Assembly (NCBI GenBank): GCA_035534855.1
Contig: DATLRD010000107.1
Span: forward strand, 42,090 to 106,089
Reading direction: 5' to 3'
Length of the DNA stretch: 64,000 nt
Source: DATARH01 sp035534855
GTDB lineage: Bacteria > Pseudomonadota > Alphaproteobacteria > ATCC43930 > CGMCC-115725
This document shows, in pieces, positions 47,326 to 54,859 of the stretch. The position numbers and the translations under genes were made by a program. Below the pieces are notes generated by a model. The model was not told the origin of the DNA and did no database searches. It worked only from the letters and a program-made list of their open reading frames with translations. Position 1 is the stretch's first letter. Every line of letters begins with the position of its first letter.

Positions 47326-49149
47326 ATGCCCAGTTTCACGACCCGGCCCGAAATCCGCGGCACGTTCGGCGTCGTCGCCTCGACCCATTGGCTTGCCTCG
47401 GCGGTCGGGATGAGCATTCTCGAGCGCGGCGGCAATGCCTTCGACGCCGCGGTGGCGACCGGGTTCACGCTCCAGGTCGTCGAACCGCACCTCAACGGGC
47501 CGCTCGGCGAGGCGCCGATCCTGGTGTGGGACCACAAGCAGCGGCAGGCGCGGATGATCTGCGGCCAGGGCGTTGCGCCGCAGGACGCGACGATCGCGCA
47601 TTACCGCGGGCTCGGCCTCGACCTCGTGCCGGGCACCGGGCTGCTCGCGGCGGCGGTGCCCGGCGCGTTCGACGGTTGGGCCCGGCTGCTGCGCGATTAC
47701 GGCACGATGCCGCTCGCCGACCTTCTGGCGCCGGCGATCGGCTATGCCGAAAACGGCTACCCGCTGGTGTTCCGTATCCGCGACACGATCGCCACGGTCG
47801 CCGAGCTGTTCCGCGCCGAATGGCCCACCTCGGCGGCGCTCTACCTGCCGAACGGCGCGCCACCGGTGCCGGGGCAGCTGTTCCGCAACCCCGGGCTGGC
47901 CGCGACCTACAAGCGCGTGCTCGCCGAGGCGGAGGCCGGCGGCGGGTCGCGCGAAGCGCGCATCGACCGCGCCCGCGACGCGTGGTACCGCGGCTTTGTC
48001 GCCGAGGCGATCGGTGCGTTCTGCCGGCGCGAGAAGGTGTTCGATTCCTCGGGGCGGCGGCATCACGGTGTGCTGACCGCCGACGACATGGCGCGCTGGG
48101 AAGCGCCGGTCGAGGCGCCGCTCGGCTACGACTATCGCGGTTACACGGTGCTGAAGGGTGGGCCGTGGAGCCAGGGGCCGGTGCTGCTGCAGCAATTGGC
48201 GCTGCTCGCCGGCTTCGACCTCGACGACACCGACCCGACCGGCCCCGAATTTATCCACGCCGTCGTCGAGTGCGCCAAGCTCGCTTATGCCGACCGCGAG
48301 GCGTGGTACGGCGACCCGGATTTCGTCGACGTGCCGATGGCGACGCTGCTGAGCCCCGCGTACAACGAGGCGCGGCGCAAGCTGGTCGGCGAGCGGGCCT
48401 CGCTCGATCTGCGTCCCGGCAGCCCAGACGGCCGCCGCCCCTATGTGCCAACGCCCGGCAAGGCGACGGCCGCTGCGGCGGGGATCGGCGAGCCGACGGT
48501 TGGCGCCCTGGCGGGCGGCATCGGCGAACCGACGACGAGCCCGCTCGGCGCGGTCGCCGGCGACACGGTTCACCTCGACATCATCGACCGCTGGGGCAAC
48601 ATGGTGTCGGCGACGCCGAGCGGCGGCTGGCTGCAATCCTCGCCGGTGATCCCGGCGCTCGGCTTCTGCCTCGGCACCAGGCTGCAGATTTCGTGGCTCG
48701 ACGAAAACAGCGCATCGAGCCTGCAGCCCGGCAAGCGGCCGCGCAGCACGCTGTCACCGACGCTGGCGCTGAAGGACGGTGAACCGTGCCTGGCCTTCGG
48801 CACGCCCGGCGGCGACGGGCAGGACCAATGGTCGACCCAGCTTTTCCTGCACCATGTGCATCACGGCATGAATTTGCAGGAGGCGATCGACTGTCCCGAA
48901 TTCCACACCGGCCATGCGCCGAGTTCGTTCTATCCGCGTGCCGCCGAGCCCGGATCGCTGACGCTCGAAGGCCGCATGCCCGAGGCGACCACACAGTCGC
49001 TCGCCGCCCGCGGTCACCGCGTCGCGATCGGCGAAACCTGGTCGGGCGGGCGGCTGACCGCCGCCGGCCGCGAAGAGACCGCCGACGGCGTGATCCTCAA
49101 GGCCGGCGCCAACCCGCGCGGCATGCAAAGCTACGCGGTGGGGCGGTAA
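47326..49149 (+). CDS. Gamma-glutamyltransferase family protein
   Basis: A 607-residue Ntn-hydrolase of the gamma-glutamyltranspeptidase family, made as a proenzyme that cuts itself before Thr414 (GDTVHLDIIDRWGNMVS). ILERGGNAFDAAVATGF and GFCLGTRLQ are also typical. No signal peptide is visible, so it should be cytosolic, unlike classical periplasmic Ggt. Such forms often act on other gamma-glutamyl or acyl substrates. Divergent from the cyclase gene. Confidence 0.9.
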   Translation: MPSFTTRPEIRGTFGVVASTHWLASAVGMSILERGGNAFDAAVATGFTLQVVEPHLNGPLGEAPILVWDHKQRQARMICGQGVAPQDATIAHYRGLGLDLVPGTGLLAAAVPGAFDGWARLLRDYGTMPLADLLAPAIGYAENGYPLVFRIRDTIATVAELFRAEWPTSAALYLPNGAPPVPGQLFRNPGLAATYKRVLAEAEAGGGSREARIDRARDAWYRGFVAEAIGAFCRREKVFDSSGRRHHGVLTADDMARWEAPVEAPLGYDYRGYTVLKGGPWSQGPVLLQQLALLAGFDLDDTDPTGPEFIHAVVECAKLAYADREAWYGDPDFVDVPMATLLSPAYNEARRKLVGERASLDLRPGSPDGRRPYVPTPGKATAAAAGIGEPTVGALAGGIGEPTTSPLGAVAGDTVHLDIIDRWGNMVSATPSGGWLQSSPVIPALGFCLGTRLQISWLDENSASSLQPGKRPRSTLSPTLALKDGEPCLAFGTPGGDGQDQWSTQLFLHHVHHGMNLQEAIDCPEFHTGHAPSSFYPRAAEPGSLTLEGRMPEATTQSLAARGHRVAIGETWSGGRLTAAGREETADGVILKAGANPRGMQSYAVGR

Positions 49150-49204
49150 CCGGCACTGTAATTCGATCTTATCTGACAGACTTACCCAGCATCCGTATGA
49201 CCGA

Positions 49205-49795
49205 TTAGCACCCGTGTTTCAACGGATGATTTTGATCTTGATATCGATCAGTTTCGCGACTGCCATAGGCGTTTTCCGCTGGCAATTCGGTTTTGAGTTC
49301 AAAAAACGTAAGCTGACATGGCCTATCGATCGCGGGCGTCAATTCAATGCGAAGGGGCCCATGATTCATTATTTCAAGAACAATAGGACCGCTCCATCCC
49401 GGCTGAATCCATGGCGCAGTCTGATGCATACTTAATCCGACTCTTGCATAGGTGCTTCGTCCTTCTACGAGGGCAATCATATTCTTTGGAATTTTTATGC
49501 TTTCATAGGTCATCGCCAGCACGAATTTGCCAGGCTCTAAGACAAACCGCTCTCTATCGCCAAGAGCATCTTTTGGTTTGAGTTCTTTAGTTGCCCAAAG
49601 CCCTGACTTGCCTAACGCCACCAACCCGTCTGCGACCGAGAGGGTCATGGAACCAGCTTCAGATATTCTGGTAAAACTGAACCCTAACCGCAGATCAACG
49701 GACGCTTCACCCCATTGCCGTTCTTCCAGGGGCGGGTCAAAAGCGATCTCACCCGCCTTGACTGCGGCTCTTAAGTTGACCTGAGAAAGGATCAT
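49205..49795 (-). CDS. dcd: dCTP deaminase family protein
   Basis: A 196-residue trimeric nucleotide deaminase-fold protein. VEGRSTYARVGL carries the Ser/Arg of the active site and GPIVLEIMNHGP the catalytic Glu; the ending SRETDRYQDQ fits the C-terminal lid. It deaminates dCTP to dUTP, and related enzymes also act in phage defence by draining dCTP. The start ATG at 49795 has GGTGAGGA upstream. G+C is far below the neighbours (25 of 60 bases at 49441-49500). It forms a two-gene unit with the preceding 97-residue gene (11 bp). A plain housekeeping role cannot be excluded. Confidence 0.88.
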   Translation of the reverse strand: MILSQVNLRAAVKAGEIAFDPPLEERQWGEASVDLRLGFSFTRISEAGSMTLSVADGLVALGKSGLWATKELKPKDALGDRERFVLEPGKFVLAMTYESIKIPKNMIALVEGRSTYARVGLSMHQTAPWIQPGWSGPIVLEIMNHGPLRIELTPAIDRPCQLTFFELKTELPAENAYGSRETDRYQDQNHPLKHGC

Positions 49796-49806
49796 ATCGT
49801 CCTCAC

Positions 49807-50100
49807 CTAGGCGGCAAGACTCACATGCGAGTCTGCCCATGCCCTGTTCAAATATGCTAAACCGTTCGTTGTAAAGAAAGACCCTTCAACAATCACGGTA
49901 ACAGTTTCCGACGACGCATCTTTCACGACGGCGCTTATATAACCTTCACCGTCCGCGAGTTTTCGCACGGCCTCGCTGCGTACAAAGCCGGACACCGGCC
50001 CATCCGCAGTTTGGAAGGTCACTAGGCTTTCTGTCGGGAATGGCCCCGGTTGTATCTCGCACCTGATAAGTACGGATTGGTTCGGGGTGTAGCTAGCCAT
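49807..50100 (-). CDS. Unknown 97-residue protein coupled to dCTP deaminase
   Basis: A small acidic protein, largely beta by eye: MASYTPNQSVLIRCEIQPGP, then FVRSEAVRKLADGEGYI and VTVIVEGSFFTTNGLAYL. No signal peptide or membrane segment. The ATG at 50100 has GGGAGACGA upstream. No family recognised. It lies 11 bp before dcd, on the same strand and in the same low-G+C islet, so it is likely a functional partner or at least a co-transferred gene. Confidence 0.62.
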   Translation of the reverse strand: MASYTPNQSVLIRCEIQPGPFPTESLVTFQTADGPVSGFVRSEAVRKLADGEGYISAVVKDASSETVTVIVEGSFFTTNGLAYLNRAWADSHVSLAA

Positions 50101-50363
50101 CGTGCGTCGTCTCCCTTGAGAACATAATGAGAACATGCCGAGCGTTTATGGCCGAGTCATGATCCTCTTTGCAAACGTCCAGAGTCAAACGACCCAACAA
50201 AAAATCCTATTTTCCCAACTTTTCCTGCTGCTTGGAGATCGCTTAGGTTGTGGGTCGGTTGCGGTTTTTGCCTTCTTTTGGCGAACCGTTATCTGCTCGT
50301 TCTCATTTTTGCTGGGCGCGTCCGCGGTAATTCCTGCGAAAGCGGTCAGCGAGGTAATCCGCA
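50101..50363. other. Low-G+C intergenic region, no gene seen
   Basis: About 260 bp between the unknown/dcd pair and the end of fumC. It is A+T rich in its first two thirds (for example AAAAAATCCTATTTTCC near 50200). An open frame on the plus strand (50135-50374) has no plausible ribosome-binding site or protein character. It should contain the promoter of the unknown/dcd unit, but no clear -35/-10 pair was picked out. Confidence 0.4.
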
Positions 50364-51755
50364 CTATTCCGTAGCCGCACCGGTCATCGCCTCCGGCCGT
50401 ACCCATTCGTCGAACTGTGCGGCGGTGATGTGGCCGAGGCGAAGTGTCGCCTCGCGCAGGCTGAGGCTGTCGCGGTGCGCGAGGAGCGCGATCTCGGCGC
50501 TCTTTTCGTAGCCGATATGCGGCGAGAGCGCGGTCACCAGCATCAGCGAGCGGTCGAGGTGGTCGCGGATGACCGCCGCGTTGGCCGCGATGCCGCGGGC
50601 GCAGCGCGCCTCGAACGACAGGCAGGCATCCGCCAATAATTCAGCCGATTCCAGCACGTTGAACAGGATGATCGGCTTGTAGGCGTTGAGCTGAAAATTG
50701 CCCTGGCTGCCGGCAAAGGCAACGGTGTGGTCGTTGCCAAAGACCTGCGCGGCGACCATCGTCAGCGCCTCGCACTGGGTCGGGTTGACCTTGCCCGGCA
50801 TGATCGACGAACCGGGCTCGTTTTCCGGCAAGATCAGTTCGCCGAGCCCGGCGCGCGGGCCGCTGGCATACCATCGTATGTCGTTGGCGATCTTGAACAG
50901 CGCCACCGCCAACGTGCGCAGCGCGCCGCTCGCGGCGACCATCGCGTCGTGTGAGGCGCCGACCGCGAACAGATTCGCGGCGGGGCGGAACGGGTGCTCC
51001 ATCTGCCGTGCGACGGACTCGATCGCCAGCGCGGCGAAGCGCGGCGGGGCATTAAGACCGGTGCCGACCGCGGTACCGCCGAGCGGCAATTCGTAAAGTG
51101 CATCGAGCGCCGCCCGCAGACCGGCGGCGGCCTGGTCGAGCTGGGCGACCCAGCCGGAAAACACCTGGCCCAGGGTCAACGGCGTCGCGTCCATCAGATG
51201 CGTGCGGCCGATGATGACGGTTTCGGCCAGCGCGCGGCCGCGCGCGTCCAGCGTCTCGCGCAGCGCGTGCAGCGCGGGAAGCAGGGCGTCGGCGATCCGG
51301 CCCACCGTGGCGACGTGCATGACGGCCGGAAAGGCGTCGTTCGACGACTGGCTGCGGTTGACGTCATCGTTGGGGTGGATGGCGGCCTTTCCGTCGAAAA
51401 GCTGCGAAGCCAGGCGGGCGATGACCTCGTTGGCGTTCATGTTGGTCTGGGTGCCCGACCCGGTCTGGAACGCGACAAGCGGAAATTCGGAATCGTGCGT
51501 GCCGGCGATCACTGCGTCGGCGGCGCGGGCGATCGCCGCCGCCTTGTCGGACGGCAGTTCGCCGAGCGCGGCATTGGCCTCGGCCGCCGCCTTCTTGATG
51601 ATGCCGAGCGCGCGGATCACCGGCCGGCCCCAGACAAAGCGCGGCCGGCCGATCGGAAAGTTTTCGAAGCTGCGCTGGGTCTGTGCGCCCCACAGCCGCT
51701 CGGCCGGAACCTCGACCTCGCCAAGGCTGTCGTGCTCGCGTCGCGTCTTGGCCAT
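50364..51755 (-). CDS. fumC: Class II fumarate hydratase
   Basis: A 463-residue oxygen-stable fumarase of the TCA cycle (fumarate to malate). The superfamily signature is GSSIMPGKVNPTQ; other marks are TGSGTQTNMNANEV, RSQSSNDAFP and GRTHLMDATPLTLGQ. The ATG at 51755 (MAKTRREHDSLGEV) gives the normal length; the longer frame to 51821 has no support. A long palindrome stands about 65 bp upstream. Confidence 0.97.
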   Translation of the reverse strand: MAKTRREHDSLGEVEVPAERLWGAQTQRSFENFPIGRPRFVWGRPVIRALGIIKKAAAEANAALGELPSDKAAAIARAADAVIAGTHDSEFPLVAFQTGSGTQTNMNANEVIARLASQLFDGKAAIHPNDDVNRSQSSNDAFPAVMHVATVGRIADALLPALHALRETLDARGRALAETVIIGRTHLMDATPLTLGQVFSGWVAQLDQAAAGLRAALDALYELPLGGTAVGTGLNAPPRFAALAIESVARQMEHPFRPAANLFAVGASHDAMVAASGALRTLAVALFKIANDIRWYASGPRAGLGELILPENEPGSSIMPGKVNPTQCEALTMVAAQVFGNDHTVAFAGSQGNFQLNAYKPIILFNVLESAELLADACLSFEARCARGIAANAAVIRDHLDRSLMLVTALSPHIGYEKSAEIALLAHRDSLSLREATLRLGHITAAQFDEWVRPEAMTGAATE

Positions 51756-51810
51756 CACCGCCCCGCCTGCTGCCCATGCCCTTCCGGTAAATGGGCAGCA
51801 GCAGGAAAAA

Positions 51811-51853
51811 TCCCCAACCATTCCGTAAGGTCCGGGCCGGACCTTACGGAATG
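51811..51853 (-). terminator. Terminator after the DinB-family gene (35-nt palindrome)
   Basis: A perfect 16-bp stem (CATTCCGTAAGGTCCG at 51819-51834 and its complement at 51838-51853) with a 3-nt loop. It starts 12 bp past the stop of the DinB-fold gene. On the minus strand it is followed by GTTGGGGATTTTTCC, so the T tract comes several bases late. Its length is more than a terminator needs, so a regulator site is also possible. Confidence 0.6.
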
Positions 51854-51864
51854 ACTCGATGGGT

Positions 51865-52377
51865 TCAGGCGATCATGCCCGGCAAGACGAGGAACAGGTC
51901 AGTGTCGTCGGTCTTCTCGCCGGCTGCCGTCAGCATCGCGTGTACCTGGCCGCGATGGTGCGTCTGGTGATTGAAGAAATGCGTCACGAGGAACCGCTTG
52001 GGCGCGCTGATTTCGCGCTGCGCGGCACCGCTGAACCAGGTCAGATCGATGTCGAGCCAGGCATCGTCGACCTTGGCGGCCCAGGCCGTGATGTCGTCGT
52101 CGGCCTTGATCCGCTTGGCGCACAATTCGGCGTAGTCCTCGACGAAATGGTCGCTTTCTTTGATCGGCGTGGCCGGGCGCTCCCACCCGTCAAAGCGTGA
52201 CATCCACTGGTAGTCGCCCCACAAGATGTGCGCGAGGGTACCGTGGATCGAGTGCCAGAATGCGCCGCGGTCGCGCCGCCGCTCGGCATCGCCGAGCCGG
52301 TCGGTGGCGGCATAGAGGCGGCGGTTCATCGCGGCGTTGTAGGCGGACATCGTGCGGACGTAGGACGGCGTTATCAT
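51865..52377 (-). CDS. DinB-family protein
   Basis: A 170-residue four-helix DinB-fold protein, probably a metal-dependent thiol transferase or similar. Metal-binding His residues are at FWHSIHGTLAHILWGD and at NHQTHHRGQVHAM, which is the typical ending of the fold. The start at 52377 (MITPSYVRTM) is five bases after GGAGG. The substrate is unknown. Divergent from the DUF35 gene. Confidence 0.85.
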   Translation of the reverse strand: MITPSYVRTMSAYNAAMNRRLYAATDRLGDAERRRDRGAFWHSIHGTLAHILWGDYQWMSRFDGWERPATPIKESDHFVEDYAELCAKRIKADDDITAWAAKVDDAWLDIDLTWFSGAAQREISAPKRFLVTHFFNHQTHHRGQVHAMLTAAGEKTDDTDLFLVLPGMIA

Positions 52378-52476
52378 CCATGCCTCCATTTTGTGCAGTG
52401 CAGCACACGTCCTGTTTGCCGGAAGCCCAACCGCGCGTCAAACTCGATTTCGCAACAAATCGAGGATGACCGAAAT

Positions 52477-52887
52477 ATGCCCGAAGGACAGCGGCCGCGG
52501 CCGCAGCCAACGCCGGAGACCCGGCATTTCTGGGACGGCACAAATGCCGGCGAATTGCGCCTGCAGCGCTGCAATTCCTGCCGCAAGACATATTTCCCGC
52601 CGCGCCCGTTCTGCCCGCACTGCGCCGCACGCGAGGTCAGCGTGTTCAAGGCGAGCGGAAAGGGGCGGCTCTATAGCTATGTGATCCACCACCGGCCGGT
52701 GCCGGGGTTCACCCCGCCTTATGCGATCGCCGTCGTCGAACTCGACGAAGGGCCGCGGATGATGACCAACATCGTCGATTGCCCGCAGACTCCCGAAGCG
52801 CTGGTGCTCGACATGCCGCTCGAAGTCGCGTTTGAAAAGCTCGACGACGAGATCACGCTGCCCCTGTTCCGCCCGGCGAGGGGGTGA
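52477..52887 (+). CDS. Zn-ribbon/OB-fold protein (DUF35)
   Basis: A 136-residue acyl-CoA-associated protein. The N-terminal Zn ribbon is CNSCRKTYFPPRPFCPHC (residues 32-49), followed by an OB fold (GKGRLYSYVIHHRPVPGF). DUF35 proteins act as partners of thiolases in acyl-CoA metabolism and secondary metabolism, shaping the active complex. Its TGA overlaps the GTG start of the thiolase gene. Confidence 0.9.
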   Translation: MPEGQRPRPQPTPETRHFWDGTNAGELRLQRCNSCRKTYFPPRPFCPHCAAREVSVFKASGKGRLYSYVIHHRPVPGFTPPYAIAVVELDEGPRMMTNIVDCPQTPEALVLDMPLEVAFEKLDDEITLPLFRPARG

Positions 52888-54032
52888 GTGCGATGAAGCC
52901 GAAATCGATCGCCATCGTTGGTGCCGCCGAAACCACCGAACTGGGCCGCATCCCGGAATTGTCGCAGATCGGACTGCATGCCGATGCCGCGCTCAACGCG
53001 ATGAAGGATGCCGGGCTAAAGCCATCCGACATCGACGGCATCGCCACCGCCGGCGAGACGCCGGTCACGATTGCACACTATCTCGGCCTGACGCCGAAAT
53101 GGGTCGACGGCACCGCGGTCGGCGGCTGCTCGTTCATGATCCATGTTCGCCACGCCGCGGCCGCGATCGAAAGCGGCCTGTGCAGCACCGTGCTGATTAC
53201 CCACGGCGAGAGCGGCCGCTCGGGCATCGCTCGCACGCGGGCGCCGGTGCATCCGGGCAGCCTCGCCGGGCAGTTCGAGATCCCTTACGGGCCGATGGGG
53301 CCGCCGACGCTCTTCACGATCCCGGTGCTGCGCTACATGAAGACCTATGGGCTGACCCACGAGCAGCTCGCGATGGTCGCGGTGATCCAGCGCGAATGGG
53401 CGGCGAAAAACCCGCGTGCGACGTTTCGCGATCCGGTCACGGTCGACGACGTGCTGAACTCGCGAATGATCGCCTATCCGTTCCGGCTGCTGCAGTGCTG
53501 CCTCGTGACCGACGGCGGTGGCGCGCTGATCCTGGTATCACGCGAGCGCGCCAAGGACTTTCCGCAGAAGCCCGTCTATCTGCTCGGCACCGGCGAGTCG
53601 GTCGAGACGCCGATGGTCAGCCAGATGGAGGATTTCACCTCGTCGCGCGCGTTCCGCGTCGCCGGCGCCAAGGCCTTTGCCGAGGCCGGCATCACCCATG
53701 CCGACGTCGACCACCTGATGATCTACGACGCCTTTGCCCATCTGCCGATCTACGGGCTCGAAGACCTCGGCTTCTGCAAGCGCGGCGAGGCGGCCGGGTT
53801 CATCTGGGACCGCAACACCGCGCCTGGCGCCAAGCTGCCGCTTAATACCAATGGCGGCGGCCTCTCCTACATGCATTCCGGCATGTACGGGATGTACGCG
53901 CTGCAGGAGAGCGTGCGGCAGATGCGCGGCATTGCCCCGGCCCAGGTGCCGGGCGCCAAGCTGTCGGTGTGCCACGGCGTCGGCGGCATGTTCGCCGCCA
54001 GCGGCACGATCATCATGACCAACGAAGCCTAG
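52884..54032 (+). CDS. Thiolase-family protein (SCP2-like)
   Basis: A 382-residue thiolase-fold enzyme. Cys82 in VGGCSFMIHV is at the usual nucleophile place, and CHGVGGMFAASG near the end provides the His/Cys region. The part NTNGGGLSYMHSGMYGMY is typical of DUF35-linked thiolases. It acts on acyl-CoA, either cleaving or condensing; the specific pathway is unknown. GTG at 52884 overlaps the DUF35 gene; an ATG at 52893 is an alternative start. A terminator follows about 40 bp later. Confidence 0.88.
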   Translation: MSAMKPKSIAIVGAAETTELGRIPELSQIGLHADAALNAMKDAGLKPSDIDGIATAGETPVTIAHYLGLTPKWVDGTAVGGCSFMIHVRHAAAAIESGLCSTVLITHGESGRSGIARTRAPVHPGSLAGQFEIPYGPMGPPTLFTIPVLRYMKTYGLTHEQLAMVAVIQREWAAKNPRATFRDPVTVDDVLNSRMIAYPFRLLQCCLVTDGGGALILVSRERAKDFPQKPVYLLGTGESVETPMVSQMEDFTSSRAFRVAGAKAFAEAGITHADVDHLMIYDAFAHLPIYGLEDLGFCKRGEAAGFIWDRNTAPGAKLPLNTNGGGLSYMHSGMYGMYALQESVRQMRGIAPAQVPGAKLSVCHGVGGMFAASGTIIMTNEA

Positions 54033-54069
54033 CCGCACGCCGACCCGGCAGGGCGCCGGCAACGGCTTT

Positions 54070-54114
54070 CGCACTCGTGCTGCGCGCGTAACCCGCTCGG
54101 CACGAGTGCGTTTT
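54070..54114 (+). terminator. Terminator after the thiolase gene
   Basis: An 11-bp perfect stem, CGCACTCGTGC at 54070-54080 and GCACGAGTGCG at 54100-54110, directly followed by TTTT. The loop is long (19 nt). It ends the DUF35-thiolase unit. Confidence 0.62.
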
Positions 54115-54288
54115 CGCAGCATGAACAGGAAACAAAGAACAGGCACAGCAGCGCCCAGGACAATTTAGCCGGCGCATGAGCCTGTCGCTCGAGCGGGGGC
54201 GGTGGCAGGGCCCGCCACAGGCATAATCCACGGTTCTAGGGAACGTCCGCGCCGACAGGGCGTTGCCGAAGGGGGATAGATTACGCCT

Positions 54289-54696
54289 ATGTCGAGTGCA
54301 ACAGCCCAGACCGAGACTATGGAAGAGCCCGGCCTGCGAACCATCCTGGTCGCTGAAGACGAGGTTCTTGTGCGCAGTTCGGTCTCCGAATATTTGCGGG
54401 CTACGGGGCATCGCGTCATCGAGGCCGCCAATGCTGCCGAGGCGCTGACCGTGCTCGTAGCGGGGTTGGAGGTCGATCTGGTGTTCAGCGACATCGTGAT
54501 GCCGGGTGACATCGATGGGATCGGGCTGGCCCGTCTGATGCGCCGCCGCTTTCCGGATATACCGGTGGTCCTGACCTCGGGCGATCAGTCGCGGGCGCCC
54601 GAAGCGAAAATCGCCGACGCGTTCATCCACAAACCCTATCGCGCCTCGGCGCTGGCGCGCCGCTTTGCCCGGCTGCTGGAGAACCGGACCGGCTGA
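54289..54696 (+). CDS. Single-domain response regulator (receiver)
   Basis: A 135-residue CheY-like receiver with no output domain. The acidic pair is in VAEDEVLV, the phosphorylated Asp68 in VFSDIVMPG, the Thr/Ser in LTSGD and the Lys in FIHKPYRAS. The FIHKPY pattern resembles receivers of alphaproteobacterial hybrid histidine kinases. No kinase gene is next to it. An internal ATG (MEEPGLRTIL) could be the true start. Confidence 0.9.
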   Translation: MSSATAQTETMEEPGLRTILVAEDEVLVRSSVSEYLRATGHRVIEAANAAEALTVLVAGLEVDLVFSDIVMPGDIDGIGLARLMRRRFPDIPVVLTSGDQSRAPEAKIADAFIHKPYRASALARRFARLLENRTG

Positions 54697-54859
54697 CCGC
54701 CGCGGCTCTCTGCGCGGGGCTCTCCGCGCCGGGTGCATGGCTTGCCGCGCCGGTCATGCGGCGAAAGCGCGCGTCACTGGCGAATTGCGTGCTACTCTAG
54801 AGTTCCTGGGAAAGACGGTCGGCATAGCGGCCGACCGGCGCGGGAACGGAGGGAAAGCT

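Noticed and set aside
50300..50363. Degenerate REP-like stretch (ATTCCTGCGAAAGCG)
   Set aside because: Resembles one arm of alphaproteobacterial REP elements but lacks the matching arm.
50135..50374. 79-codon plus-strand frame
   Set aside because: No ribosome-binding site; the hydrophobic/aromatic content follows from A+T-rich non-coding DNA; it overlaps the fumC end.
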